A DNA stretch of 64,000 nt from Edaphobacter lichenicola (GCF_014201315.1 NZ_JACHDY010000003.1:124001-188000); one strand, 5' to 3'. Counted from the first letter of the stretch, positions 27,800 through 37,685 are shown. Numbers and translations are program-made. Notes: a model not told the origin generated them from the letters alone.

Positions 27800-30130
27800 A
27801 TGAACAAGGCGCCACGGCAGACGTTGACCGCTCCGATACGGAGGATCCGTTTCGCCTATGTGGCGCTGTTTTTTTGCGCCTGGACGACGTTGATCGCGGT
27901 GCGGCTGGGTTGGCTGCAGGTGGTGCGGCACTCGGACTTTGTGCATCGGGCGGCGTTGCAGCAGCAGAGGACGTTCGAGGTGGCTCCGCGGCGGGGGATG
28001 CTGTATGACCGCAATCTGCGGGAGCTTGCGGTGACGGTGCAGGTGGATAGTGTGTATGCGGTGCCGTCGGAGCTTGGGGACAATCGTGCGAGCGCGGCGG
28101 AGATATTGGCAGAGATTGTGCACGCGGATCCGAGAGACAACTTTACGTCGCAGCAGCAGATGCTGGCGCGGTTCAACGCTTCGAAGAACTTTGCGTGGGT
28201 GGCGCGGAAGGTCGATCCAGGTATTGCCGATCGTCTGCGTGAGTTGAATTTGAAGGGCGTTTATTTTCAGAAGGAGTTCAAGCGGTTTTATCCGAACAAC
28301 GATCTGGCCGCGCAGGTGCTGGGGTATGTGGGGACGGATGATATCGGGCTGGGCGGGTTGGAGCGGCAGTTCGACGATGACATGCATGGTGAGCCTGGGC
28401 ATATGTTGACGGCGCTCGATGCGAGACGGCATGTGCTGGGCAGTGAGGAGAACCAGCCGATGCCGGGTGAGAATCTCGTGTTGTCGATCGACGCGAATAT
28501 TCAGTACATGGCGGAGCGAGCGCTGGATGCTCAAGTGGAGAAGGTAAAGGCTCTGCATGGGACGGTGGTGGTGCAGGACCCACACACGGGGCAGGTTCTG
28601 GCGCTGGCTGTGTCTCCGCGTTTCAATCCCAACGACCAAAAGCACATGGATGCGAATGTGCTGACGAACCTGGCGGTGAGTGATGTGTATGAGCCGGGAT
28701 CGACGTTCAAGTTGGTGACTTACTCGGCTGCGATCGATGCGGCGGGGGTGCAGCCTACGGACATCGTCGACTGCCAGGGTGGCGCGATGACGATGTACGG
28801 CCGCACGTTGCATGATGACAGGAGCGATCACTTTGGTCGGGTGACGGTGCAGTATGCGCTGGAGCACTCGAGCGACGTTGGTGCGGCAAAGATGGCGTTG
28901 AAGTTGGGGAATCAAAAGTTCTATGACTATATGAAGGCGTTTGGCTTCGGCGATCGCTCGGGGATTGAGCTGCCGAGTGAGACGCGTGGACTGCTACGGA
29001 ATCCGAGGAAGTGGGGCGCGACGAGCATTTTGTCCATGGCAATTGGGCAGGAGGTTGGCGTTACGCCGGTGCAGCTTGTAACGATGGTGAGCACAATTGC
29101 AAATGGTGGGGTGTATATGCCTCCGCATGTGCTGCTGCAGTCGACCGATGAGATGAAGGGCGATCCGCGGCTGAAGCCTGCGGCGTTCCGGCCTGCGAAT
29201 GGGCTGCCTGCGACTCTGCCGGATGGTGCGCATCGAGTGATCACAGAGATGACTTCCGCGAAGATGCGGATGATGATGCAGGGCATTGTTACGGAGGGTA
29301 CGGGGCGACAGGCTGCGCTGAACGGTTATAGCTCGGGCGGTAAGACGGGCACGGCGCAGAAGGTTGATCCGGCGACGCACACTTACTCTCACACGAAGCT
29401 GGTGGCAAGCTTTGCTGGTTTTGCGCCGGTAAGCAATCCTGCTATCTCGGTTGCCGTGGTGATCGATACTCCGACGGCGGGTAGCGAGGTGCAGCACTAT
29501 GGCGGTGCGGCGAGCGCGCCGGTGTTTGCGGAGGTGGCGCAACAGGTGCTGGAGTACCTGGGCGTGCCGCATGATCAGCCGCTGAAGACACAGAAAGAGT
29601 TGATTGTGGCGGCGAAGACGGAGGCGGACGGGGATGCGCCGAGCGAAAACACCGCGGATTTGAATGCGATGTTTGATGATGTGAATAGCTTGCCGGCGGA
29701 TGATCCGCTGCGCGCTCCGGCGAACGCTGCGGCTGCCGAAGTTGCGGCGAACCAGACGCAGGTTGCTGCGACGCAGAAGGTTCAGGGAAAGACGGCTGAG
29801 ATTTTGAATATGCTGCCGGCGAAGGTTCTGGCGGCGTTCCATTCAGAGGATGGGAGCGGTTCTGTGTCTCATGAGTCTGCGCCACTGGCGGAGCTGAAGG
29901 CTCGTCCTACCGTTGAGGAAAAGGAGCAGGGGGCGGTTGTCGTGGACGCTGGGCTGCGTGTGCCTGTGCCCTCGTTTGAGGGTTCGGGGTTGCGGGGGGT
30001 GGTGGAACGGGCGGATTCAATGGGTTTGCGGGTGCAGGCCGTGGGGAGTGGTTTGGCCAGAGAGCAGGCGCCTGCGGCGGGGACGATGGTACCGGCGGGA
30101 ACTGAGATCGTGGTGCGGTTCAGTCGATGA
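27800..30130 (+). CDS. ftsI: Septal peptidoglycan transpeptidase FtsI (PBP3 type) with PASTA domain
   Basis: The protein has 776 residues. A short cytoplasmic stretch and membrane anchor (FAYVALFFCAWTTLIAVRLGWLQ) are followed by the PBP dimerisation domain (RRGMLYDRNLRELAV) and the transpeptidase domain with EPGSTFK (active Ser about 301, Lys 304), SSD about 357-359 where SxN is usual, and KTG about 515-517. Residues from about 620-710 are a low-complexity linker, and the C-terminus is one PASTA domain (VPSFEGSGLRGVVERADSMGL to VPAGTEIVVRF). PASTA domains are common in Gram-positive PBPs and occur in some other phyla. It would crosslink septal peptidoglycan together with FtsW. Confidence 0.95.
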   Translation: MNKAPRQTLTAPIRRIRFAYVALFFCAWTTLIAVRLGWLQVVRHSDFVHRAALQQQRTFEVAPRRGMLYDRNLRELAVTVQVDSVYAVPSELGDNRASAAEILAEIVHADPRDNFTSQQQMLARFNASKNFAWVARKVDPGIADRLRELNLKGVYFQKEFKRFYPNNDLAAQVLGYVGTDDIGLGGLERQFDDDMHGEPGHMLTALDARRHVLGSEENQPMPGENLVLSIDANIQYMAERALDAQVEKVKALHGTVVVQDPHTGQVLALAVSPRFNPNDQKHMDANVLTNLAVSDVYEPGSTFKLVTYSAAIDAAGVQPTDIVDCQGGAMTMYGRTLHDDRSDHFGRVTVQYALEHSSDVGAAKMALKLGNQKFYDYMKAFGFGDRSGIELPSETRGLLRNPRKWGATSILSMAIGQEVGVTPVQLVTMVSTIANGGVYMPPHVLLQSTDEMKGDPRLKPAAFRPANGLPATLPDGAHRVITEMTSAKMRMMMQGIVTEGTGRQAALNGYSSGGKTGTAQKVDPATHTYSHTKLVASFAGFAPVSNPAISVAVVIDTPTAGSEVQHYGGAASAPVFAEVAQQVLEYLGVPHDQPLKTQKELIVAAKTEADGDAPSENTADLNAMFDDVNSLPADDPLRAPANAAAAEVAANQTQVAATQKVQGKTAEILNMLPAKVLAAFHSEDGSGSVSHESAPLAELKARPTVEEKEQGAVVVDAGLRVPVPSFEGSGLRGVVERADSMGLRVQAVGSGLAREQAPAAGTMVPAGTEIVVRFSR

Positions 30131-30176
30131 TGGTTTTGTGCTGTGACATATTCGTGTTCTCGACTAGCATCCCTTT

Positions 30177-31667
30177 ATGAATTGGGAGAGTGTCTGTAAC
30201 GGGCTCAGTTCCGTGGATCGTTTTTGCGCGCCGGTAGAGGTTTCGGGGGTTGAATATGACTCTCGGCGGGTGAGACGCGGGGATGTGTTTGTTGCGATGC
30301 GCGGTGAGGCGACGGATGGAAATCGCTATTTAGAGGCGGCGATCGCGAAGGGGGCGGCTGCGGTGGTGACGGACTCTCGCGAGGCTTATGAGAGGCTGCG
30401 CCGCGAGCATGTGAGCGTTGGCGCGGCGTTGGTGGAGCGGGGACGTCGGGGTCTGGCGGAGTTTAGCGCGACGGTGATGGGGCATCCGGAGCGTGGTCTT
30501 GCCTTGAGCGCAGTGACCGGCACGAATGGAAAGACGACTACGGCATTTTTGTTGGAGGCGATGCTGCGGAGTGTGGGGCGAATGTGCGTGTTGATCGGGA
30601 CGATTGAAACTCACGTGGGAGATGAAGTGAGGGTGTCGCCGCATACGACGCCGGAGGCCTCCGATACACTTCGAATTTTTGCCGACGGCGTGAAGGTAGG
30701 CGCGACGGAGGCGGTGATGGAGATGTCGTCGCATGCGCTGGAGCAGGAGCGGGTTTGGGGGCTGCCGGTGGATGTGGCGATGTTTACGAATCTGACGCAG
30801 GACCATCTGGATTTTCATGGGACGATGGAGAGATATTTTGCTGCGAAGGTGAGGCTGTTTGAGGGTGTGGGGGCGGCTCCTCCCCGGGTTGCCGTGATCA
30901 ATGAGGATGACTGGTGGGGTGGCGAACGCCTGGCGCACAGTTCATTGCGGTCGGAAGTCATGCTGTATGGAATAGAGGGTGGGGAGTATCGAGCGGAGAA
31001 TGTGGTGCTGCGGGCTGGCGAGACGCGTTTTTTGATCAAGACGCCATACGGGGATGCTGCTCTAAGATCGTCTCTGACTGGGCGGGTGAATGTGTACAAC
31101 CTGCTTGCGGCTTCCTGCGCTGCGCTGGCGCGCGGGTTGACACTGGAGCAGGTTGTTGCGGGCGCCGCTGCAGGGGCGCAGGTGCCGGGGCGGTTTGAAG
31201 TGGTGCCTTCGTCGAACGCTGTGACCGTTGTGGTGGACTACGCACACACGGATGATGCTCTGAGGAACCTGATTTCACTGGCGCGAGAGTTGGTGAAGGA
31301 ACGCAGCGGGAGGGTGATTACTTTGTTTGGTTGTGGCGGCGATCGGGATAAGACGAAACGTCCGCGTATGGGCAGGGCGGCGGGAGAGGGAAGCGACCTT
31401 GTTGTGCTTACGAGTGATAACCCTCGAAGTGAGGATCCTATGATGATTATGGAAGAGGCTCTGGTGGGGGTCCGGGAGACGGCGGCGAGGTGCATAGTAG
31501 AGCAGGATCGAGCTGCGGCGATTGAGATTGCGATTCACGCGGCGAAGGTTGGAGACATTGTTCTGATCGCGGGGAAGGGCCATGAAAAGGTGCAGATCCT
31601 GCGAGACGGAACAGTGCCGTTCGATGATGTGGCAGTAGCGGCTGGAGTTTTGAGGGGGATCGCGTGA
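30177..31667 (+). CDS. murE: UDP-MurNAc-tripeptide ligase (meso-diaminopimelate adding)
   Basis: The protein has 496 residues. It shows the Mur ligase P-loop GTNGKTTTAFLLEAML, the ALEQERVWGLPVDVAMFTNLTQDHLDFHG segment, and GCGGDRDKTKRP. The motif DNPR (in LTSDNPRSEDP) points to meso-diaminopimelate rather than lysine as the third residue, so the wall should be of the DAP type. It acts in the cytoplasm on UDP-MurNAc-Ala-Glu. Its stop overlaps murF. Confidence 0.96.
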   Translation: MNWESVCNGLSSVDRFCAPVEVSGVEYDSRRVRRGDVFVAMRGEATDGNRYLEAAIAKGAAAVVTDSREAYERLRREHVSVGAALVERGRRGLAEFSATVMGHPERGLALSAVTGTNGKTTTAFLLEAMLRSVGRMCVLIGTIETHVGDEVRVSPHTTPEASDTLRIFADGVKVGATEAVMEMSSHALEQERVWGLPVDVAMFTNLTQDHLDFHGTMERYFAAKVRLFEGVGAAPPRVAVINEDDWWGGERLAHSSLRSEVMLYGIEGGEYRAENVVLRAGETRFLIKTPYGDAALRSSLTGRVNVYNLLAASCAALARGLTLEQVVAGAAAGAQVPGRFEVVPSSNAVTVVVDYAHTDDALRNLISLARELVKERSGRVITLFGCGGDRDKTKRPRMGRAAGEGSDLVVLTSDNPRSEDPMMIMEEALVGVRETAARCIVEQDRAAAIEIAIHAAKVGDIVLIAGKGHEKVQILRDGTVPFDDVAVAAGVLRGIA

Positions 31668-33049
31668 AGCTGACCTTGGGAGAGATTGCTGACTGGATCC
31701 ATGCGGATGGCGAGTTCGACACTTCGGCGGAGGCAGTAGGGTATGGGATTGATTCGCGAACCATCGGCGCAGGGGAGCTCTTTTTTGCCGTTCGCGGCGA
31801 GAGACTGGATGGACATGACTATGTAGAGGCCGCGCTCGCAAACGGGGCTGTTGCTGCGGTCGTGAGTAATCGGTGGGTTGTGCCGGCCGAGGTGGATGAA
31901 AAGCGATTGCTGCAGGTGGCAGAGTGCGATGACTGTGTGGTGATGGCGCTGCAGCAACTGGCTCATGCGGTGCGGCGAGAGTGGGGCGGCAAAGTGATCG
32001 GCGTGACGGGGTCGGCGGGAAAGACGACTACCAAGGAGGCCGTGGCGCAGGTTCTAGCTGCCAAGTTCAGAGTATTGAAGTCGGCTGGCAACCTGAATAA
32101 TGCGTTTGGCCTTCCGTTGCAGCTTCTGAAGCTGGAGCGGGAGCATGAGGTTGCGGTGATCGAGATGGGAATGAATCATGCCGGAGAGATCGCTGCGCTG
32201 GCGAGGATTGCGGAGCCCGATTGGGCGGTGGTGTCGAACGTGGGGCCGGTGCATCTGGAGTTCTTTCCGGAGGGACTGATTGGAATCGCACGGGCAAAGT
32301 ATGAGTTGATTGAGGCACTGCCTGCGGACGGCATCGCAGTTTTGAACTTCGATGACGCTTTTGTGGCGGCGTTTGGCCGTGGCCTGGGGGAACGCGCGAT
32401 GTTTTACGGGTTAGGCGAGGGTGCGGGTGTGAGAGCTGTCAACGTGGCGGAGGTGGGTACTGAGGGCGTGGTGTTTACGGTGGAGGCCAGGGGGCAGCGT
32501 GCGAGTGTGCAGTTGAAGATGTTGGGGCGGCACAATGTCGCGAATGCGCTGGCTGCGATTGCGGTGGGATTGCAGAGCGGGATGGCGTTGGGGGATTGCG
32601 CTGCGGCTGTCGGTGAACTGCAGGCAGGGGACAAGCGTGGCGAGGTTCTGGAGTGGCGGGGGGCGACGCTGATCAATGATTGCTATAACTCGAATCCGAC
32701 GGCGTTGAATGCGATGATCGATGCGTTGATGGCGATTCCGGCGGAGCGGCATATCGTGGTTGCGGGGGAGATGCTGGAGCTTGGCTCGGATTCGGCTGCG
32801 CTGCATGCTGCGTGCGGTACGAGGATGAAGGAGCGTGGGGTAGATTTTGTGCTTGGAGTGCGGGGCGCGGCTGAGGCTACAGTCGAGGCGGCAAGAGCTG
32901 CGGGTACGGAGGCGCTTTTTGTCACGAGCCCGGAAGAGGCGGGGGAGTGGCTGGTTGCGAATGTGCGTCTGAGCGACGTAGTGTTGTTGAAGGCTTCGCG
33001 GGGCGTGCGTCTGGAGAAGGCTCTGACTGTCCTTGCGGGAAGGCTTTAG
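31664..33049 (+). CDS. murF: UDP-MurNAc-tripeptide-D-alanyl-D-alanine ligase
   Basis: The protein has 461 residues starting from a GTG that overlaps the murE stop by four bases (GTGA). It has the Mur ligase ATP site GVTGSAGKTTTKEAVAQVL, the AGNLNNAFGLPLQLL segment, ALIEMG-like VAVIEMGMNHAGEI, and INDCYNSNPTALNAMIDAL, all typical of MurF. It adds D-Ala-D-Ala to complete the pentapeptide. No ddl gene lies in this window. Confidence 0.96.
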   Translation: MKLTLGEIADWIHADGEFDTSAEAVGYGIDSRTIGAGELFFAVRGERLDGHDYVEAALANGAVAAVVSNRWVVPAEVDEKRLLQVAECDDCVVMALQQLAHAVRREWGGKVIGVTGSAGKTTTKEAVAQVLAAKFRVLKSAGNLNNAFGLPLQLLKLEREHEVAVIEMGMNHAGEIAALARIAEPDWAVVSNVGPVHLEFFPEGLIGIARAKYELIEALPADGIAVLNFDDAFVAAFGRGLGERAMFYGLGEGAGVRAVNVAEVGTEGVVFTVEARGQRASVQLKMLGRHNVANALAAIAVGLQSGMALGDCAAAVGELQAGDKRGEVLEWRGATLINDCYNSNPTALNAMIDALMAIPAERHIVVAGEMLELGSDSAALHAACGTRMKERGVDFVLGVRGAAEATVEAARAAGTEALFVTSPEEAGEWLVANVRLSDVVLLKASRGVRLEKALTVLAGRL

Positions 33050-33121
33050 GGCGCATCAGGTTTTCCAATGCATCTGAGTGATTTGCTGATTTGCGAGATG
33101 AAGCAAACGGAGTGGAGAGAT

Positions 33122-33769
33122 ATGTCGAGCAACGGGAGTTCCCTGGTAAAGAAAGACTCTGGTTCGGTGGTGAGGAAGCATCCGAAGAAAGCGACGAAAA
33201 AGGCTGCAAAAAAGCACGCAGCGAAGCACGCCAAGAAGGCCGTCAAAAAAACTGCGAAGAAAGCTGGAGGGAAGGTTGCTGGTTCGCCGCTGGTTTATGC
33301 CACGGATTACGGGCTTATGACTGCGTTCCACCATATGCAGCGAGCTTCTGTGGTGATTTCGCTGATGGAAAAGGGGACAGGCGAAGATCTGAGGGATCTG
33401 CTGGAGCGCGGGGTAAAGCTCTATCGCAAGGCGACCGAAGGTGAAGAGGGAAACAAGTTTGTGTTGCGGGCGATCGGAGTTTTGCGTGCGGCGGAACATC
33501 TGTCCCTGGCTGGGCTCTATGCCGCAAGGGATAAGCATCGGCAGAAGGTCGCATCACCTACGCCGGAGTGGCTGCAAAAGTTTATTGCAGAGGCGGATCA
33601 TCGGTTGGAGAAGATCGAGCATGCAGAGCGCGGCAAGGGGACGGATCTTTTTCCAGTGACTGTGGAGCTGTTGCGGCAGGCGGAGGACTCGGACCACGAT
33701 GCTCACCTGGCGTTCGAGCTTGCGATGGCGGCGGATGCGCTCTGCTTTGCGCTGGAGAACGGGCTCTGA
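33122..33769 (+). CDS. Histone-H1-like basic protein of unknown function
   Basis: The protein has 215 residues from the ATG at 33122 (GGAG upstream). Residues about 9-52 are Lys/Ala/His-rich with repeated KKA, AKKH, AKHAKK units, much like the tails of bacterial H1-like or HU-like proteins. The remaining 160 residues are predicted mostly helical, without a name I recognise: YATDYGLMTAFHHMQRASVVISLMEKGTGEDLRDLLERGVKLYRKA, then FVLRAIGVLRAAEHLSLAGLYAARD, with a C-terminal HDAHLAFELAMAADALCFALENG. It sits between murF and mraY, inside the dcw cluster, on the same strand. Nucleic-acid binding through the tail is inferred. The spacing to mraY is 135 bases. Confidence 0.6.
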   Translation: MSSNGSSLVKKDSGSVVRKHPKKATKKAAKKHAAKHAKKAVKKTAKKAGGKVAGSPLVYATDYGLMTAFHHMQRASVVISLMEKGTGEDLRDLLERGVKLYRKATEGEEGNKFVLRAIGVLRAAEHLSLAGLYAARDKHRQKVASPTPEWLQKFIAEADHRLEKIEHAERGKGTDLFPVTVELLRQAEDSDHDAHLAFELAMAADALCFALENGL

Positions 33770-33904
33770 GCGAATTTCGGATTCGGCGGGCATTCGGATT
33801 GGTTCAGGGACGAGATAAACCCAGGATGCGGGGGATGGTGCTGTTAAGATAGCCGTGACTCGCAACAAAAACGGGCATAAGCTGCGGGTAAAGGCGGAGG
33901 CGTT

Positions 33905-35041
33905 TTGCTCTATTGGTTGCTGTACCAGAAGCTGTTCCCTTACTTTCGGCTGTTTCGCATATTCCGATATCTGACGTTTCGCACCGTGTTTGCGAGCCTT
34001 ACGGCGCTGCTGATCGGGTTGCTGATCGGCCCGTATGTGATCGAGAAGCTGCGCGAATTTCAGATCGGGCAATATATCCGGGAAGAGGGACCGCAGTCGC
34101 ACCAGAAGAAGAGTGGGACGCCGACGATGGGCGGGGTGCTGATCTGTATCTCGATCCTGGTGCCTACGCTGATGTGGTCTGATCTTTCGAATCCTTATGT
34201 GTGGCTGGTGATGCTGTCTACGCTTGCGTTTGGGGCAATTGGATTTGCGGATGACTACATTAAGGTTGTCCATAGGCAAAACCAGGGGCTGACTGCTCGT
34301 GCGAAGTTGGGTTTGCAGTTCATTGCGAGTGGGCTGGTTGCGGCCGCGCTGGTGGTGATGGAGATTCGCGGCGGCTACTCGACACGGCTGATGGTGCCGT
34401 TTGCCAAGCGATTCAGGCCGGACCTGGTGTGGGAGTGGATGGGGCATATTCCGCATATGCACTGGCTGGTGTTTGTGCCGTTTGTGGTTTTTGTGATGAT
34501 AGTGATTGCGGGCGCGAGCAATGCGGTGAATCTGACCGATGGACTGGATGGGTTGGCGATCGGATGTACGATCATTGCGGCTGGGGCTTTGACGGTGCTG
34601 ACGTATGTCAGTGGGCACGTTGTGTTCTCGGACTATCTGGAACTGCAGCGGATGCCGATGGTGAGCGAACTCACAGTGTTTTGCGGGTCGATGGTGGGGG
34701 CGAGTATCGGGTTTCTTTGGTATAACGCTCATCCGGCAGAGATCTTTATGGGGGACGTTGGGAGCCTTGCGTTGGGTGGGGCGATTGGGACTGTGGCTGT
34801 TGTGATTAAGCAGGAGTTGTTGCTGCCGTTTATTGGCGGGGTCTTCATTCTTGAGGCGTTGAGCGTGATGCTGCAGGTGGGGAGCTATAAACTTAGGAAC
34901 GGGAAGCGCATCTTCAAGATGGCTCCGCTGCACCATCACTTTGAGTTGATGGGATGGTCGGAGTCGAAGGTGATCGCGCGGTTTTGGATTCTGGCGCTGG
35001 TATTTGCTTTGTTTGCGTTGACTACTTTGAAGCTGCGATGA
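33905..35041 (+). CDS. mraY: Phospho-MurNAc-pentapeptide translocase MraY
   Basis: The protein has 378 residues from a TTG start with GGAGG four bases upstream; its opening (MLYWLLYQKLFPYFRLFRIFRYLTFR) matches the family N-terminus. About ten membrane segments are visible. Catalytic motifs are intact: GFADDYIK, NAVNLTDGLDGLAIG, MGDVGSLALGG and the APLHHHFE loop. MraY moves phospho-MurNAc-pentapeptide to undecaprenyl phosphate, making lipid I. Confidence 0.96.
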   Translation: MLYWLLYQKLFPYFRLFRIFRYLTFRTVFASLTALLIGLLIGPYVIEKLREFQIGQYIREEGPQSHQKKSGTPTMGGVLICISILVPTLMWSDLSNPYVWLVMLSTLAFGAIGFADDYIKVVHRQNQGLTARAKLGLQFIASGLVAAALVVMEIRGGYSTRLMVPFAKRFRPDLVWEWMGHIPHMHWLVFVPFVVFVMIVIAGASNAVNLTDGLDGLAIGCTIIAAGALTVLTYVSGHVVFSDYLELQRMPMVSELTVFCGSMVGASIGFLWYNAHPAEIFMGDVGSLALGGAIGTVAVVIKQELLLPFIGGVFILEALSVMLQVGSYKLRNGKRIFKMAPLHHHFELMGWSESKVIARFWILALVFALFALTTLKLR

Positions 35042-35051
35042 GAGTGTGGGC

Positions 35052-36410
35052 ATGATGGATTTGAAGAGCAAGCGGGTGTTGGTTGTTGGGTTGGGGAAGT
35101 CCGGCCTGTCGGCGGCGATGTTTCTGCGCTCGCAAGGGGCACGGGTGACGGTGAGCGATACGCGCAGTGCGGTGGCGCTGGCGAAGGAGATTCCTGCGTT
35201 GCTGGAGGCGGGAATCATGGTGGAGTCTGGTGGACATGGGCTTCTGACGTTTCGGCGGCAGGACCTGATCGTGGTCTCGCCAGGTGTGCCGATGGATACG
35301 CCGGAGGTGAAGCAGGTCGTGGCGTTTGGTCTCACTGTGATTGGAGAGTTGGAGCTGGCGAGTCGTTATCTGCAGGGGCAGGTCGTGGCGATCACTGGAT
35401 CGAATGGGAAGACGACGACGACGACGCTGGTGGGGAAGATATTGAGCGATGCGGGAGTGCCGACGCAGGTGGGGGGGAACATTGGTCTGCCGGTGATTGA
35501 CCTGGTGGCGAAGAGCACGCCTGAGACGGTGAATGTGCTGGAGGTGTCGAGCTTCCAGCTGGAGACGGTGGAGGAGTTTCATCCTCGGATCGCGGCGATC
35601 CTCAACATTACGCCGGACCATCTGGATCGGCATGGCAGCTTCGAGAAGTACGTGGCGGCGAAGGAGCGGATCTTCGAGCGGCAAGGAGCTGAGGATGCGC
35701 TGGTGCTGAATGGGGATGACCGCGTGACGCAGATGTGTGCGACGCGGGCCAAGAGCGAGGTGTTCTGGTTCAGTGGGACCAAGGCTGTGCGGAAGGGTGC
35801 GTTTGTGCGGGATGGCGTGATTGTCTGGGTGGAGAAGGAAGGCGGCGTTACCGAGCCGATTATGCCGGTTTCTGAGGTGCATCTGAAGGGCGCGCACAAC
35901 ATCGAGAATGTGTTGGCTGCGGTCTGTGCGGCGCGGCTGGCGAAGGTTTCGGCGGAGGGTATTCGGGCTTCGGTGGCGAGCTTTACGGCTGTGGAGCATC
36001 GGCTGGAGCTGGTGCGGAAGCTGAATGGGGTTGAGTTCTACAACGATTCGAAGGCAACGAATGTTGATGCGACGATGAAGGCTGTGGCTTCGTTCAGCAA
36101 GGGCGTTCACCTGATTCTTGGTGGGAAGGACAAGGACTCGGACTATGGGTTGATGACCGAGCTGCTGAAGGAGCGGGTGAAGGCTGTTTATACGATTGGT
36201 TCGGCTGCAGAAAAGATTGAGCGTCAGCTGCACGGAGTCGTGAAGATGGTGGCAGCGGGAACGATGCAGATTGCGGTGGCAGAGGCGGCGAAGGCTGCTG
36301 TGACTGGCGATGTGGTGCTGTTGTCGCCTGCGTGTTCGAGCTTCGACCAGTTTGAGAACTATGAGCATCGCGGCCGCGTGTTCCGGCAGTTGGTGAACGA
36401 ACTAATTTAG
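35052..36410 (+). CDS. murD: UDP-MurNAc-L-alanine-D-glutamate ligase
   Basis: The protein has about 452 residues; starts at 35046, 35052 or 35055 are all close. It begins with a Rossmann segment (KRVLVVGLGKSGLSAAMFL), followed by the ATP site AITGSNGKTTTTTLVGKIL, the NILNITPDHLDRHGS-type element AILNITPDHLDRHGSFEKY, and LLSPACSSFDQFENYEHRG at the C-terminus. It adds D-glutamate. It lies a few bases after mraY. Confidence 0.96.
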   Translation: MMDLKSKRVLVVGLGKSGLSAAMFLRSQGARVTVSDTRSAVALAKEIPALLEAGIMVESGGHGLLTFRRQDLIVVSPGVPMDTPEVKQVVAFGLTVIGELELASRYLQGQVVAITGSNGKTTTTTLVGKILSDAGVPTQVGGNIGLPVIDLVAKSTPETVNVLEVSSFQLETVEEFHPRIAAILNITPDHLDRHGSFEKYVAAKERIFERQGAEDALVLNGDDRVTQMCATRAKSEVFWFSGTKAVRKGAFVRDGVIVWVEKEGGVTEPIMPVSEVHLKGAHNIENVLAAVCAARLAKVSAEGIRASVASFTAVEHRLELVRKLNGVEFYNDSKATNVDATMKAVASFSKGVHLILGGKDKDSDYGLMTELLKERVKAVYTIGSAAEKIERQLHGVVKMVAAGTMQIAVAEAAKAAVTGDVVLLSPACSSFDQFENYEHRGRVFRQLVNELI

Positions 36411-36430
36411 GGAAGAAGTGGAAGTGATGC

Positions 36431-37525
36431 ATGGCGAAGAGAGTTGGGGTGGACAAGTGGCTCTTCGGAGTGGTGCTGCTGCTGGTGCTGTTTGGGCTGG
36501 TGATGGTGTTTTCGGCGTCGGCGGTGATGGCGCAGTCGAGTCTTGGGTCTCCCTATCCTTATGTGATGAAGCAGGCGATCTGGGCTGTGCTGGGGCTGAT
36601 CGCGCTGGTTGCGTTGATGCAAGTAGACTACCGGACTTATAACAATCCGAAGGTTGTGTTTCCTGCGGTTGCGGTGACGATGCTGATGTTGATCGGCGTG
36701 TTTGCGATGAAGGACTCGCATGCGACGCATCGGTGGGTTCGGTTTGGGAACCTGTTTACGTTTCAGCCTTCGGAGTTGGCGAAGCCTGTCCTGGTGCTGT
36801 TTCTTGCTTACTTTCTACAGACTCGAATCCACCAGATGGACGACTGGAGGGGGACGATTCTGCGGGCGGTTGCTGTGCCGCTGGCGTTTACGGCTTTGAT
36901 CTTGAAGGAGCCTGATCTGGGGACCGGCATGGTTTGCATGGCGGTTACGGCGTTGATGCTGTACCTGGCCGGGGCTAAGACGAAGTACTTTGCGGTGGGT
37001 GCGGCGTTTGCGGCTCCTGTTCTTTACTTCATGTTGTTTCATGTTGCGTTTCGACGGGCGCGGATGCTGGCGTTTGTGAATCCTGAGGCCGATCCTCGCG
37101 GGACTGGGTTTCACATTCTTCAGTCGCTGATTGCGGTTGGGACGGGTGGGATCCGTGGGCTGGGGTTGATGGAAGGACGGCAGAAGCTGTTCTATCTGCC
37201 TGAGGTTCAGACGGACTTTATCTTCGCGAACATCTGTGAAGAGCTGGGGTTGATTGGTGCGCTGCTGGTGGTTGGTTTGTTTGTTGCGCTGGGGTATCGT
37301 GGGTTACGGGCAGCGTTTCTTTCTACTGACCCGTTTGCTCGGTTTCTTGCGTTTGGGCTGACGACTGCGATTCTGATCCAGGCCTTCTTCAATATGAGCG
37401 TGGTGCTGGCGCTGCTGCCGACGAAGGGAATTCCGCTTCCGTTCATCTCTTCGGGGGGGACTTCGATCTTTATTACGTTGGCCAGCATGGGTGTGCTGCT
37501 GAATATTACGCGCGAGATCGATTGA
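36431..37525 (+). CDS. ftsW: Septal peptidoglycan polymerase FtsW (SEDS family)
   Basis: The protein has 364 residues with about ten membrane segments, starting WLFGVVLLLVLFGLVMVFSASAVMA. SEDS family motifs include RWVRFGNLFTFQPSELAKPVLVLFLA, DLGTGMVCMAVTALMLYLAGA and KGIPLPFISSGGTSIFITLASMGVLLNI. FtsW polymerises glycan strands from lipid II at the septum with FtsI. It is followed by a copy of the two-hairpin repeat before murG. Confidence 0.95.
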   Translation: MAKRVGVDKWLFGVVLLLVLFGLVMVFSASAVMAQSSLGSPYPYVMKQAIWAVLGLIALVALMQVDYRTYNNPKVVFPAVAVTMLMLIGVFAMKDSHATHRWVRFGNLFTFQPSELAKPVLVLFLAYFLQTRIHQMDDWRGTILRAVAVPLAFTALILKEPDLGTGMVCMAVTALMLYLAGAKTKYFAVGAAFAAPVLYFMLFHVAFRRARMLAFVNPEADPRGTGFHILQSLIAVGTGGIRGLGLMEGRQKLFYLPEVQTDFIFANICEELGLIGALLVVGLFVALGYRGLRAAFLSTDPFARFLAFGLTTAILIQAFFNMSVVLALLPTKGIPLPFISSGGTSIFITLASMGVLLNITREID

Positions 37526-37548
37526 AAGTGAGTGATAGAACAAGGCTC

Positions 37549-37618
37549 TGTCCTGCCGGACGGGCCCACCGCGCGTGGGGCGGTCACTTCGTGACGGGTA
37601 TACCTTTTCTGGGTGGGG
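37549..37618 (+). repeat. Two-hairpin repeat element, copy upstream of murG
   Basis: It begins with the hairpin GTCCTGCCGGAC, continues with GGGCCCACCGCGCGTGGGGC, then the hairpin core GTCACTTCGTGAC, and ends with TATACCTTTTCTGGGTGGGG. The copy after murG (38818-38886) is the inverse with about two differences in 67 bases. A looser tail (TTGGTCGG near 37645) is shared with the copies at 16053 and 41424. It separates murG from ftsW. Confidence 0.85.
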
Positions 37619-37685
37619 TGAGCGGCGTCGGTCCTTGCTTTGGTCGGAATGGGAGAGTGACTGTGCATCGAGGGGAGCGGCTCTG

